In this document: in pieces, positions 41,164-54,493 of the stretch
Position numbering within the stretch: the first letter of the stretch is position 1
Layout of the letters: every line of letters starts with the position of its first letter
Assembly (NCBI GenBank): GCA_037074765.1
Contig: JBAMDO010000154.1
Coordinates: forward strand, 1-64,000
Length of the DNA: 64,000 nt
Direction of reading: 5' to 3'
DNA from: Mansonella perstans
Taxonomy: Eukaryota; Nematoda; Chromadorea; Rhabditida; Onchocercidae
Position numbers and translations under genes: made by a program
Notes under the pieces: generated by a model
Told to the model about the DNA's origin: nothing
The model's database searches: none
The model's input: the letters and a program-made list of their open reading frames with translations, nothing else

Positions 41164-44100
41164 ATGGAACAAGTTACTGCTGTCGGCTCTGAACAAGGAG
41201 CATCATTAGAATCGGCAACAACACAACAACACTTTGAAGCACCAGAAACACCGCAGCAGAAAGCATTGTTGAATTTGGTATTCAGGTCGATGAAACGAAC
41301 GCATGATCTTTTTTATCACGATTATGGAACTCTACCTGAATTGAATTCAGAAGCGTAAGTTTTATTAATAGAAACTGAGAGTCCCTTCGGTTAGTGATTC
41401 TTAGTTTACATATTTTAAAGTGTTGTTTATACATAGTGGATGAGAAATTACATTATAAATCAAGCAATGAAGTAAAAGAATTTCTTTTCATAAAGGCATT
41501 AGAGAAACTGTGTAATTATAGGACAGATTTTCTATTATTATATTCATATTGTTAATATGCATTTTTGGAGAGCAAATTTTCTGCTGAAGAACTTCTTGAT
41601 ATGGTTTTTTTCAGTGATAAGTTATGGCGAGCTGTGAAGTTAAGATCTGAATATGGAAGTGTTATGAAGGAAGTGAGTGAAGCGAAGAGGAAAAAAGAGG
41701 AAGAGCTGCTGAAATTACCGATCAATCCAACAAATATTATAGGTAGTTCTGGTGAGAGTTCCTCAAGAACACTTGCCATAACTGCCGGTGCATCAGAAGC
41801 CATGAAGTCAGCGTTTTTCAATATCAAAAACAATTTTTCATTTGTTAGTTTACTCTTAATCTATTATGTAGCAGAAAATTTTTTCAGTGAAAAAGAAAGT
41901 ATTGATTTAACGGGATCCAGTCGCTCAGAAGATACGATGCGTACAATGTTACCTGCTCGAGCTCCTATTATGGTGAAACCTAAATGGCACGCACCGTGGA
42001 AATTATACAGGTATATTTTCGTATAAACATAGCTACTAGTAGAGGCATCATTTTAAGTTTGTTTTTTCTTGCCCGCGCGTTTGATGAATATTTCCCTTTT
42101 GTAAATTTGTCTACTTTATCTTTTTCAGAGTGATTTCGGGACATACAGGTTGGGTGAGATGTGTAGATGTCGAACCTGGTAATGAATGGTTTGCGACAGG
42201 TGGTGCTGATCGAATTGTAAAGGTTTGTTTGGTTTTTTGATGTTACGGTATCTCTTTTCAGTTCAGAATATTCGTTATGAACTTATGCACAGAATTAATT
42301 TTAAAGTGGATAATATAAATTGACTATTTTTCCTACTTTTTTGTAGATTTGGGATCTCGCAAGCGGAAAATTACGATTGTCATTAACAGGACATGTAAGT
42401 GCCGTTAGATGCTGTAAAGTTTCACGAAGACATCCGTTTCTTTTCACGGGTGGTGAGGATAAGCAGGTAAGCTGACTTTATTTGCTCCTGGCTTGTTATG
42501 AAAGAACTTTTATTTCTGATAGATAAGGAAATCATCCATGTTTTCAGGTGAAGTGTTGGGATCTTGAATACAACAAAGTCATCCGTCATTATCATGGGCA
42601 TTTGAGTGCCGTCCAGGATCTTACTGTTCATCCGACAATTGATGTCTTGATTACTTGTGCTCGAGATGCTACTGCACGAGTAAGAATTTTGAGGATAAAA
42701 ACATAGATTTAAACTGAGTATCACTCTCTATATATTTAAATTGGTTATAATATATTTAAACTGATTACTTTAAATTGAATAAAATATTTTAAACTCTATT
42801 AGTCTCTATATTGCAAGTCAGCACCTTTTCATAGATAAATGATTAAGACGTTTTCATGTATATTTTCGAATTTACTAAATTTTAGGTTTGGGACATGCGG
42901 ACTAAAGCGCAGGTTCATTGTTTAAGTGGGCATACAAACACGGTTGCTTCAGTTATTTCACAGGAAGTCGACCCTCAAGTTATCACTGGTAGTCATGACT
43001 CCACAATCCGACTTTGGGATCTTGCCGCTGGACGAAGTATTTGCACCTTAACACATCATAAGGTTATTTTTCACTTAATTTTTAATCTTCAATTTAATTC
43101 GTACTAAATGCAGGCGATTTAAAAGAATAGGCCTCTTGCAGTAAAAATAAACCTCTCTTTTTTATCTTCACAATATAATTCAGTGAACCTTTTGTTTTTC
43201 TGTTGGTTTATTGCGAACAATCTCTTCCTCAGTTCCACCTGCAGAAGTTTTTTTTTGTGAGCATCCCTCAAAATCAGGTGTATGTGCCATTCGGTATAGG
43301 ATGACAGATTATGTTTGTAACTTTTACGAGTCATTTAGCTAGATGGGATAGTTTTAGATCACCGGAACTCAGATTGGTGTTGAGAGATGAATAGAATCTC
43401 TTTGTTGAGGCACTTTTTTTCAGAAGAGTATCCGAGCGTTAACATTGCATCCTTCACTCTTCATGTTTGCATCGGGGAGTGCTGACAATATTAAAGAATG
43501 GAAGTGCCCGGAAGGAATATTTATCCAAAATTTATCAGGGCATAACGCAATCATTAATTCACTTTCATGTAATGAAGACGGTGTGCTTGTTTCTGGAGGT
43601 GAGTTTCAACACTTAATTTTATATCACGTCCTGAAATAGTTTTCTGAGCATTCCTTTCGCTGCATTTACATTGTTTAGTAGAACTTTATTGGTTATTCTT
43701 TTGATGCCACTTAACGTATACATTCCGACGAAGTGCATGTTTGAATTTAATGAAGTCTTAATTATAGTAAAATAGTGTCGGGATTTTCAGGTGATAATGG
43801 TTCCTTGAATTTTTGGGATTGGAAGAGTGGTTTTTGCTTCCAACGCGAACAGACGAAAGCTCAACCCGGTTCAATCGATTCAGAAGCTGGAATATTTGCA
43901 CTCACATACGATCAGTCGGGTTCCCGATTAATTACTGCAGAAGCCGATAAAACAATCAAAATGTACAAAGAAGATGAAAATGCGGTATATTTATGCATAA
44001 TTCTTGTTTTTAGCATTTATCTAACAAATGCTGATTATTTTTATATCACTGAAAATATACAGATTATCACATGTGTTATCATTTATTCGGCTTTCTTTCA

Positions 44101-44319
44101 GTAAACAGTACTAAACACTAATTTATGTTTTTACTTTGGACGGCTATCCATATTATTCCTTGTTCAGTGACCGACGGTTAATCTGCAGTGGAATATCAAA
44201 TGAAAAATAAATTTGATAGATAAGTGATGATAGTTTTTAAATAAAATACTCATTTGCAGACAGAAGAAACACATCCGATTCTGTGGAGGCCAGAAATATT
44301 GCGACGAAAAGCCTATTAA
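41164..44319 (+). CDS. PLRG1: Pleiotropic regulator 1, WD40 spliceosome factor
   Basis: Ten exons (41164-41354, 41615-41806, 41888-42010, 42129-42222, 42347-42466, 42548-42679, 42886-43062, 43424-43598, 43791-43984, 44260-44319) give 485 residues (human 514). The N-terminal ~170 residues are polar and family-typical ([13 protein letters not shown]). A seven-bladed WD40 propeller follows with repeats closing in [48 protein letters not shown] and KMYKEDEN. The protein is a core member of the Prp19/CDC5L (NTC) complex of the active spliceosome. Intron 2 is 81 bp, a multiple of three, and lacks an in-frame stop, so its retention would simply insert 27 residues. The last exon ends [10 protein letters not shown], as expected for the family. 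Confidence 0.96.
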
Positions 44320-45345
44320 CATAAATTTGATATGTGTCACTAGATTTTATGACTGATTTGTTGCTTGTACTTTGTTGGTTTTTAATTTCGTTGTTGACTT
44401 ATTCGTTTCATTCCTGATTCGTAATTTTGACATGTTTGACTAATTAGAATATTCAAAATAACTTTTTTTTTGTTCTGCGTATTTTTTTATATTCATTCGC
44501 AAATGAATACTATTAGCCATTATGATTCTTTTTATATTCCATTATTTTTTTGTTTTTCTTTTGAATCCTCTAGATAAAGATGTGAAATGATGTAATGGTG
44601 GTCAAGGTTACAGATTACAGATATGCGATTAGATTAACCTAGTCCGATATGATTTCACTGCTGATTTGAATTGGGATTTAAATTATTTAAATTAAATTGG
44701 GAATTACGGATTCCCTTAGCATTGATATTCAGATGTTATATATGAACTTCTATAATGCAGCTCCGAAAGTTATGTTCACATCTTCTAATCCTCCTCATTG
44801 AGGGCTACCAATTTCTACATGGTGGTTTCTGTTCCGTGCGTATGATTTAAATTTTTAAATTTAAATGATGATTTAAATTGTCACCGGTAAAAATTTAACC
44901 GCTTTTGTGAACAAACATCAAGCTTGTAATGGGATATGCAACTGTTAGAGAAAAATAATTCCTTGGTTGTCGGTTATCTGAATCAGATAAAAATCCGCTT
45001 TCCGGTGAATTTTCCTTATTGCATAAATGCGTTCTTCATGATTGGACATTGCCGCTCTTTCATGTTCTCATGAAATAAATTATACTAATTGTACTTTCGG
45101 AACTTCTAACATTACACAGCATAAGTTGACAATGATAATTGCCATTATCATCAACAGAGTAAACAGGCTGATAAAAAGGTGAGATTATGATGTATAGAGT
45201 AAGGGCACCTTTGTTATCGGTTGAAAACAAATCCTTCAATTAACAAAAACTTTTTAAAATTCACTAATCATAAAGTCAAAAATGGGATAAAGAGCAGTGA
45301 GGTTATGAATATATAGCAAACAAATAGGTGATAAAATGGAGATGA
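44320..45345. other. Convergent intergenic DNA
   Basis: The PLRG1 3' UTR and AT-rich sequence. A slightly less AT-rich piece near 44750-44830 has no supported frame. I see no gene. Confidence 0.5.
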
Positions 45346-45768
45346 ACAAAGAAATTAGAAATAAAATTAAGCAGTTCGATAACTGAACTAATTGCAACAG
45401 ATGAACTAATTACCAGAAGTATCTATAAAAATCAAAGTAAAACGGGCTCAAATGACATTGATTGGTCAACGTGGACATCAAATGGACATCCCATTATTAG
45501 CGCTTTTACATTACTAATAGGTATTGCGGTAGCAAGATTAGGTAATATTCAAAAACAAAAAAGAATTCGAAAATGATTCGCTGAGAGCGAACGACATCAT
45601 CGAAGAAAGTTTTCCTGGTTCTTTGGATATGACAAGAAAATCCCAAATTCACGACTAACAAACCGAATTATGAAAACAGATGCTAAGTTTAGAAACAGAA
45701 AGGGTCAAAGTAGAAATATTTCAGCCGAACATTTACAAAAATCTGACAACAAGGTTTCATACAAAAAG
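45346..45768 (+). pseudogene. Interrupted coding relic, unrecognised
   Basis: A single reading frame is open for 76 codons, is broken by one TGA at 45574-45576, then stays open in the same frame for 64 more codons to TAA at 45769. The first part contains a hydrophobic, membrane-like segment (HPIISAFTLLIGIAVARLG) preceded by polar sequence (SNDIDWSTWTSNG). The part after the TGA is basic (SWFFGYDKKIPNSRLTNRI). No start codon is obvious. In DNA this AT-rich, stops are frequent, so 140 codons with one stop suggests decayed or spliced coding sequence of a membrane protein. I cannot name a family. It may be a transposable-element or gene relic between two convergent genes. Confidence 0.4.
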
Positions 45769-46019
45769 TAATCATAACACGAGCCTTAACTAGTTATAAC
45801 CATTTATTGTATGTCTTATTTTTTGCAAACTACAAAAACAGAGATTTTAGGGTATTTATAACTTCATTTCGTGGGTATCCCACCAGAACAACACAGAGTT
45901 CTATTAAAATAAAAAATACAAGTACTATTAGAAGACTGAAATTATTACCAAGTATGAAGCGTTGATAGCAACATATCATTATCAGAAATTATCAACAGTG
46001 TGAAACATACACGTTACTC

Positions 46020-46163
46020 TCACTTTAAAGAAATAGAAACAATAATTATTTCTTGCTTTGGTTGGCCACTTTTCTCAAACGTCGGCACCTGATTAATTTT
46101 TTGCACCACATTGAAACCTTCCCTCACCTGGAAAACAAAAAGCAATGCCCTAAAATCAGGGAC
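46020..46163 (-). pseudogene. Possible cyclophilin C-terminal exon relic
   Basis: A minus-strand frame preceded by a TTTAG acceptor-like site reads LLFVFQVREGFNVVQKI, then a loop with EKSGQPKQEIIIVS, and stops. This resembles the end of peptidyl-prolyl isomerases (VVFGKVVEGMDVVKKI...SGK...I.I). I could find no upstream catalytic exons in the 480 bp before the TFIIF gene's last exon, so if the resemblance is real it is an orphan piece. It could also be an alternative 3' exon of the upstream minus-strand gene. Confidence is low because the match is short. Confidence 0.35.
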
Positions 46164-46640
46164 CTAAAGAAATTTTTCTGAACAATTATTATTTGCTAGT
46201 GGTTCCAGTCCATGGCCCAAACTGCAAAGCATTCATTATTTTGCGCAAATATTTTTATAGTTGTCACCGATTAACTGTTTAATGACATCTTTCCAAAAAA
46301 AAAGCTTCCTGACTTTTAGCAACAAATATTCATTTAATTCAGATTTGAAATCACACCAAATTGAGATCACCTGTGCTCAACTTAGATTTCATACTGTTTC
46401 ATTTTTGAAATTAATTTAACCAGTTGCAAGTAAGTTTTTATTTACTTTTTGTTCATTCTTTCCATTTATTCTCCTTTCCATACTTCTTACCACTTCTGCA
46501 ATTTTATAATATAAAAGTTCAAGCTAATACTGAAACAACAAATTACTTAACTATATATAAATGATTGAATCTAATTGTATGTTGTGCAAAAATTATCCAA
46601 GAATGTATTTTTCTAATACAATTTGACCGTACAAATCACT

Positions 46641-49600
46641 TTAACTTTCTGCATGCTCATTTTGCATTTTGTTGATACCATACCACTGTTCACATTTTAT
46701 AGAATGAACTGCATTTATAAAAAATGAAATATTTAAATCATAAATCGAAAAAAAAATTGAAACATAAAAAACATAAATATATAAATCGAAACATAAAAAA
46801 CATAAATATATAAATCGAAACATAAATTCAATTTCGAATGAATTTCTTGTATTAAAGAGTTGAAAGTACAACAACATTGAAAATAAACGATTGGAAGCAG
46901 TCGTCTGCTATCCATTGCACATTACTTAAACTTATTTTAGTTTACTACAAAATCATTGTCATAGAAGAGCAAAAATAAGTCATTAATTCACATAACATTT
47001 ACATCAAAATTGAATGAAAAGGTGTACTTGAAACTATTTCAACGTGATCCATTTTCAACGGAAATCAAAATAATTTGATTCAAAATACTGACCGATTAAC
47101 AATCAGATCAATCTCATCCAGAGAAAACCCTGCTTTTAAAACATTTCCAAAAGTTGCAGTTAGCTATATATAATTGGCAGAGAAATTAAAAAGAATTACA
47201 TCTAGCACTGGCACACATCATTTATCATATACTATATAAAGTGAGAAAAATTAAGCGAGATTATTATTAAGTGAGAAAAACAACACTTCCTTCTTACCAT
47301 GCTTCTGTTTGAATTGATGTGGTTCTATTCGTTTCAGTATAGCAGCAAGCTTTTGTACTATTTCAGACTTTTCCATATCACCACATTTTGACTTGATTTT
47401 AGAAAGCAACTCTTTCGTTGTATGAGGTTTTCTGTAAAATGAAACTCAAATCACTGAATGTTAAGTGAATAAGAATTTAAAAAAAATGCTATACAATCGT
47501 GCGCTGTCAAAACAGAAAATAATGTCGTCTTTTACTTCAATTCGTTTGAAAGACCGATAAACTAAACATAATGTTTACATTCTCATAACATATATGAACA
47601 AATAATTCATAAATATTTGGAAAAGCTACCTTCGAAGATAGCGGCGTACTGTTTCTTCATTTAGACCATCTTGATTTGCTGTCGATTGTATAAATGATGT
47701 TGATGGTGCAGTAACTCTGGAAAGATCGAGCAGATACAATTTTATGGATAATGGAAATGTAGACCAACTAGTATTGACAACAGAAACACATTTGAGTAAA
47801 AAACATCTGAACTTGAATTATTTCCCGAGCGTCAGTAGAAATTAAGCTTTAAGAAATATAAAAGAAACAGAAATCCAATTAAAACAGCGACTCACATTTA
47901 TTAAAAGAAACTGCTAAATGATCTAGCATTGTAAGTTTGCAAGCTACTAATATTTCTTTTTTATGGCTTTTCTCAGCCAAACAATGATAATAATAAAAGC
48001 GCAGAGCAGATAAAATGATATCACCAAAAATTTTTTTAGCAATACATAAAGATCCACTTCACAAGGAAAATAAACAAGCTTACGGTTGCTCGATTTTCAT
48101 CTTCTTCGATTCACTGTCTGCCAAAGTTGCATTGTCTAGTGGTCTCTTTCTCGCCGATGATATCGGTTCTTCCGGAGTTTTTTTCTGCAAAATTCTACAA
48201 TAAGCAATTTTTAAAAAATACAACTTTAAAATGAAATAGGGCTTACCACAGGCAAGAAAATCGCAGAGTTAATTTCCTTATCAGGATCATCTGAGTCGCT
48301 ACCTGATGAATCTGAAAAATTTCTTTAACAATAGTGATCATTTTGACTTTATATTTAACATTCATTTCAATTTAACTAAACATCCTGAAAAGTCCATTCT
48401 TTGTCAAAGTATATCTTAATTTTGTGCTTTCACTTTTTCACGTTTTTTTTTAGAGCAAGAAGAACCAAAATGAATTTAAAATTAAAGTTCGTATATCTAA
48501 ATGTAAAGTTGTTGTTTCTTGTGCAGAATTTACATAAAGCATAAGCAAATTAATAAAGTAAATGAACAGTAAACTTTCAAGGTAATTTACCCCTCTCATC
48601 GACATCGATAAATTGTTTTTTTATCTCATCACCATTGACATCTTGCACAGCAGAAAGAAATTTTTTTGCTAAAAACTCAACATTAATTCAAATTGTTCAG
48701 TTATTCGAACAATTAAGACATTTTAAAGGATGAAAATCATTGTTTTTTTTAGAAAGGGTTTTTTTTGAAAAGATTTTTTTAAAAAAAAATTTTTTAGAAA
48801 AAAGCGAGTAAGTGAAATTGTATGCGTACTGGTGTCGTCCACATCACTACTGTCGGTATCAGAGAAGTCATCACCAATTAATTTCTTCAGACCTGTTTCG
48901 TCACCCACACCAACCATTGCTTCATCCACCTTCTGATCCATAGGGATTGCATCCCGGCTAAAAACAACGTTAATAAAATTGACCTAATCCTAACCAGGAA
49001 AAGAAACAAATCTCAAGATGTATATAATGCTGATAAAACTCCAGGATGCTAATGTTTTGAAAGTTAATATTTTTCGATCATTCGGCCATTGAAACTTATC
49101 GAAATTAAGCGGAATGGAAATATGGAAAAAGAGAAGAAAATTAACAATAAGAGTTAGCATCTAAAGTATCGGAAATCTAAACGATAGGTGAGTTAAACGA
49201 AAAATGAGAAATGATCTGTTGCATTTAGTAGCACTGTAAAGAAATACTAGAAGAAATGAATTGCTAGTCATTCCTTCCTGATTTAGGTCTTTATTTTTTT
49301 GCCTCTTTAACTTTTCATCTCGCTTTCAAAAAATATAGCACTTTAAGTAAGATACAATTCTGCTCAAGTATCAGAAGGACCGAATTTTCAAAAACATTCG
49401 GGTGGTTGGAAAGCTCCCATAAGAATACAGTGAAATGATTTGTTAAAATGAATGAATTTAAGCTTATCTTTCAGTGGAAGATCTTAAATAATGAATTTAA
49501 CGTATAAATGCCTCGTTAGCGTCTATCCTTTACGATGATATATAAAAGTAAAGAATAAAAAAGTTGGGAGAAAAAAAGGAAAAAATGGCGATGGGCAGAA

Positions 49601-52172
49601 GAGGAGAAAACTTAGACTTAGGTTTATTTAAAGTTAAAAATAATTCACTATTAACAACATATTCCTAATCCTCTGTTTTCAAGTTATTGAATTTTAAGAA
49701 CGAATGAAATATATCCATGAAAGCTAATTTCGAATGAAATGAATGATAACATCACTAAACTTCCAAAGAATTCTCACCACATTTGTCGAAACCATCTTAG
49801 ATATGACAAAAATGAAGAAGATCGCTCAGTTTAAAAGAAATATCACTATCATTTTTCATCCGTCTTGGGAACTATTTAAATTAAACATGTAAAAAATGCT
49901 ATGCAAGGAAATGTAGGTCAAGCTTACATCCTCAATTCATTATTTTGATTAAAAAAGTAAACGAACAAGCAACATTTTTAAATAAAAAAGAGAACAAGAA
50001 ATAACAGAAACAAAATCAAGAAGAGCGCAACATCTGCAATATGTTTCTTTTTAACTTATAATTTTCAAAACATACCTGAAACCTGGACAGACTTAAAACT
50101 CATATGTTTGAAACTTACTCGCTTTCTGAACCACTATCACTCATATAATCGTATTCACGGCCTTCATCATCGCCGTCATCGCTTTCATAAGCTGCCACTT
50201 CATCTGCATTCTGTACTCGCTGCCTTTTATCTTTTCGGGCTCGAGCAGTAGTTTTCGAGCTCTAAAGTAGAAACTTGTAAATAAGATTTCGCATTTTCAG
50301 CTAGTATCATTGTCCAATCGCAAAATTTGTGTTGGCAGATCAATTTAAACCTAAAATCATAGAAGCAGGTTTGTGTCTAAAATGAATTCCCTGGTTTTAT
50401 TCAATTCCTACAGTAAGAACTTGTGTTGATTTAACCTTTTTCAGTTTCAAATTTCCGACAGGAGCATCATCTTCATCGTCGCCTTTTTCGCCATCAGAAT
50501 TCTCATCCGAACTAGCTTCATCTTTGATTTTCTGAAAAGATTCAGAAAAATAGATCTGAAATAGTTCAAGGGGAACAATAAATAGAAAACATTAACATTA
50601 AAATAAGCGAACTTACAAGTGATTTTGTTGTTTTTATCATTTGTTCACCATCTTCATCCATTGCTTTCAACTGCCGCTGTATCTGTGCCTTTAGAGCAAA
50701 CTGATTCATGACACGGTTTCGCCTAAAAGCATATTTTTTTTAGTATTTAATTAAAAATCTTGAAAGTATTGCTTTGAGAAGAACACAAAGTTCGTCTCTG
50801 CTATCAGAAGAAAACATAGACACTATAAGAATAGTTTTTCCCTCAATAAATAAAAATGTTTTCATTTTTTGCAGCAATTTTATTCAATTTCGAATAAAAT
50901 TACATCACTATCACAATCATTTAAACCACAACTCAAATACAATTCAAATATGGAAAGCTCTTTAAACCAATCTGTTTCATTAATGCCGCATAAATTGGAG
51001 TTCTCATCTCACAAAATTTTATTTACATATGAGAAAAATATGCTCAGTCATTTGGACATGAATGAAGAAAGTCTTACTCACGAAACCGTTCTTCCGCTTG
51101 ATCAATGTCAAGAGTTCGATGAGTCGAAAACGGCATAAATTGGTGCCATTCATCAACTTTGTAAGCATGAAATTCTTCGCCTGATTTCAAAAATACCCAG
51201 TAGTCCGCATGTTCTCCTGCGCCACCTTCACGGATGCTACGAAACTTCCGTTCCTTAGTACCTGGAAACTTCGCATGAGTAACAGAAAAAAGGTAAAAGA
51301 TGAGATAGTCACATTCAAAAAAAAAAACTGATTAGAAACCACACATTTTAGATAACATGCATGGTAAAACGGAGCAGAGTACAATTTATAATGAGTCTAT
51401 TTAAAGTACGATTAAATTAAAATTAACATGTTGAGGTATAATGAAAGAGAAATATATACTTGAGTCTGTGATGCTTAGCACCCAAGGTTGATTGTCATGC
51501 TGATAAGTTTGAACCTGGCGGCCATATTTCTTGCGCCGTGCTTCTTCTCGCAACGCTTTACCGAATTCGGAACCCTCTCCATACTCCTATAGGAATGATT
51601 GTTACCAATCTCAAGCATTTTTCATTACTACATTAAACTAAAGCTTCACTACAGCTCCCAAAATTTTCCTAAAATCCTAACTTTGAAAACCTTTCGAAAA
51701 AGCGCCCATTTCTTGGTGCTTTCAAATGATTACCAGCAAAGCAAAACAATTAAAAATAACAGTTTTCTACTACCAGCAAAGTAAGTAAGAAAACTAACCT
51801 GTCGGATTTCATTCGCAGTTGCTTGCTCTTTATTATCTTCACGTGCCATTCGTATACTATAATCAGCTGTTGCCCATCTGCCCGGATCAATTTTTAAAGA
51901 ATCATTGAATTTCAAAATTGAATATTTCCCATTGCGTCTGCAAAAAGACATGAAACACTGAAAATCTTCTTTAATCATTTAAAAACTGTGAATAAAAAAG
52001 CAAACTATTTAAATAATTATTCTGACGCTCAATCAATGTACAATTCACGATCGTAAAATATGACAAAAAAAAAAGTGAACTATAAATTCAAATACAAACG
52101 ATACAACAGACTTATTCGAACTTACTTGGGAATACGTACAACATACTGCTTCGGTGTTGCAGGTGAAGCCAT
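46641..52172 (-). CDS. GTF2F1: General transcription factor IIF subunit 1 (TFIIF alpha, RAP74)
   Basis: Fourteen exons (52172-52126, 51937-51799, 51586-51460, 51261-51078, 50722-50617, 50531-50436, 50261-50119, 48957-48830, 48668-48591, 48311-48247, 48184-48084, 47716-47630, 47431-47298, 46708-46641) join in phase to 500 residues (human 517). The N-terminal dimerisation barrel is clear: KQYVVRIPKR, YSILKFND, GSEFGKALREEARRKKYG, FHAYKVDEWHQFMPF, HRTLDIDQAEERFRERN. An acidic, Ser-rich middle follows (YDYMSDSGSE matches the vertebrate YMSD block). The C-terminal winged helix reads TVRRYLRRKPHTTKELLSKI...ILKRIEP. TFIIF escorts Pol II into the preinitiation complex and the winged helix binds the FCP1 phosphatase. 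TCTAG directly precedes the ATG. The short last exon is assigned by phase and by its KHVHSIKCE end, so it is the least certain. Confidence 0.93.
46743..46826. repeat. 29-bp tandem repeat in the last TFIIF intron
   Basis: About 2.7 copies of aaatcgaaacataaaaaaca... with period 29 (aaatcg at 46783 and 46812, with a degenerate first copy at 46743). They sit in the final intron, 35 bp from the last exon's acceptor on the minus strand. Confidence 0.8.
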
Positions 52173-52750
52173 CTAGAAAAATTAAATGTGTAGCAATTAG
52201 CAAAGAAAAAAAATTCATCAGAAACAAATTTCAATTATTTTATATTATTATTCTATATTATTTTACATTATATCCTCCATGCCTTTAATTGTGCAATTTC
52301 TCTTGTATTTTCCTTCAAAATCCCAGCTTTCTAACATTAAAAAGACCAAGCATTAATAAAATGGCATTTGAGCCAGATGCTATTATACAAAGCGAAATTC
52401 CAATAACAAAACTTTATTCGTACCTACAAAGCCAACAAATTTCTAATAATTCAAGCAAAAATTGAAAGACAAAAACCAACATATATCAAGGATTTAGTTT
52501 TTCAAAATAAACTGGATACAAATTATAAATATCAGCAAAATCAGAGGAATTCAACTATTTAACAAAGATCTCTATAACAACGCCTTGAAAGCAGATATGT
52601 GTGAGAAGATAATAAACTCTTAGAATAAAACTTAGCACTTTTAGAGTAACAAAAGTTGCAAAGCTACTAATATTCCAACCCGCCATATGAGATACTCACA
52701 AGTTTCTTTCGTTACACTAAATTTAAATTAAATTTGGGCCTAGCAGAACT
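52173..52750. other. Spacer between SCO1 and TFIIF alpha
   Basis: 578 bp separate the SCO1 stop from the TFIIF alpha start on the same strand. AT-rich, no gene seen. It presumably holds the SCO1 3' UTR and the TFIIF leader and acceptor. Confidence 0.5.
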
Positions 52751-53725
52751 TCAGAACCATCCTTTTTTCTTCATATCACGTTTGAAAACCTTCAATTTAA
52801 TAATCTTTGCTATCTCCTGTGCAGAACGATTCTGACCTGAAATAGATGTATTGGCTGAGGAGTGAATTGACAAGTAGAAAAAATTAATCAGATAATAAGG
52901 AAAAAGCGCTAAAAAAATCACTAATCTGGCCTAAAAGAATAAAAGAACCATTGAAGTGTATTATAAAGGAGAATGGCTTTTCTTTTCAAACTATTGGTTA
53001 AATTACCCTCTACCAAGGAAAACAGCTCACCATAATAATCGTGAAAATTGCCATCTGGATCCATTAGATACATGATAACAGTGTGATCAACAATATAGTC
53101 ATTCGCATCTGCTTTGGGTCCTTGGCTATAATAGACGCGAAATGCCTTTGCTATCTTGTCAACCTGAAGGAATACGATTATGTTCATTTGCTGATTTTTT
53201 CTACAGTCCATCAATAATTTTAATAAAAACTAAAATATTATACCTGTTCCTTCGAACCAGTGTAGCCCCTTATTTTGGGTGAAAATTCAGTGCAATATTC
53301 TTTTACTCTTTTAACTGTATCACGTTCTGGATCTACCGATATGAAAACTGGAATTACTTTGATTTTTTCTTCACTTTTTTCAAGTATATCCACTACCTAA
53401 AACTTGCATAAATCATTGGTTATAAAGTTTTCATGAAATGCTGGATGATATGAACAAAAAATTTTGCAAAAAAATGAAAGGCTAGGGAAGGAAAACTGAC
53501 CTCAGCCATTTTTTCGATAGAATCAGGACAGACATCAGGACAATGTGTGAAACCAAAATACAATAAAAGCCAATTTCCTTTAAGCTGTTCGGATCCTCCT
53601 AAATTACCATCCATATCTACCAATTCCCACGGACCACCAATTCGAGCCTTACCGATTGTTTGTCTCCTTTCGCTTTCCAGTTCTCTCATTTTCTGCAATT
53701 TTGAACTTTTTGTGCAAAATATATC

Positions 53726-53760
<35 letters not shown>

Positions 53761-54493
53761 TGGAATGCATCACATAATGTAATATTTATCAATTTCAAAG
53801 AATTAAAACGAGTTTGTTGTTATCAGCAGCAAAATGCTTCTCAATGAATGTAAAAAACCAAGACTACCTTTTCTCGCATGCCTGATAAAAAGATAACCAT
53901 GATAACACTAACACCAACAATAATCATAGCCAGCTTTCCTGTGAAAATCCCTTCCATTCCTTTCCTCTGCAAAAAAGATATTTTCGGTATCTTTTCCACT
54001 TTATGTATGACCAAATAACATGTTGTTTATCTTGAAATTAATAGTAATCAACCAACCTTCTTCTTTAATTTCTGAATCGTTTCCTTGGGACTTAATGGAA
54101 CTTCATCTCTTTTCAAGGCTTCTTCCAAATCTGCCACATCTATTTTCAAATCGTCGTTTTGCACTGTTTTTTCTAAATGCACTTTAATTTCTCTTAAAAA
54201 ACTCAATAGCATTCAACTTCTAAAGAAATTCAAGAACAATTTCACTAGTCATCATTGCATCTTTAAAAAAATTAACAATTTGGAATAATAAAATAATGTG
54301 CTATCGTCTGTTCGATAAAACTTATAACTTTTCCATAATTTACAATAAGTCACAAACTTTTGTCATTGACATTATCAGCAGCAAATCGTAATGAATTAGT
54401 AGTATGAAGGAAACATCTTTTGATACAGTAACATTGACGAGATGAACTACAAGGTAATAATCGAGATAGAACAGCACAAGTTACACGAAACAT
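52751..54493 (-). CDS. SCO1: Cytochrome c oxidase copper chaperone SCO1/SCO2
   Basis: Seven exons (54493-54358, 54181-54057, 53966-53868, 53692-53501, 53396-53244, 53163-53031, 52836-52751) join in phase to 307 residues (human SCO1 301). The N-terminus ([19 protein letters not shown]) is basic and hydroxylated like a mitochondrial presequence. A membrane anchor spans about 99-116 ([18 protein letters not shown]). The thioredoxin-like copper domain has the CPDVC motif (Cys171, Cys175) within [22 protein letters not shown], and the copper-ligand His262 in VDHTVIMYL. All three metal ligands are present, so it should be functional. SCO proteins hand copper to the CuA site of COX2 in the intermembrane space. 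TTTCAG abuts the ATG. The exon-2 acceptor (TTAAAG) is non-consensus. Intron 3 contains a ~25-base A tract. Confidence 0.96.

Noticed and set aside
53547..53847. Plus-strand Lys-run frames opposite SCO1
   Set aside because: Shadows of the A tract in the SCO1 intron and of its antisense coding exon.
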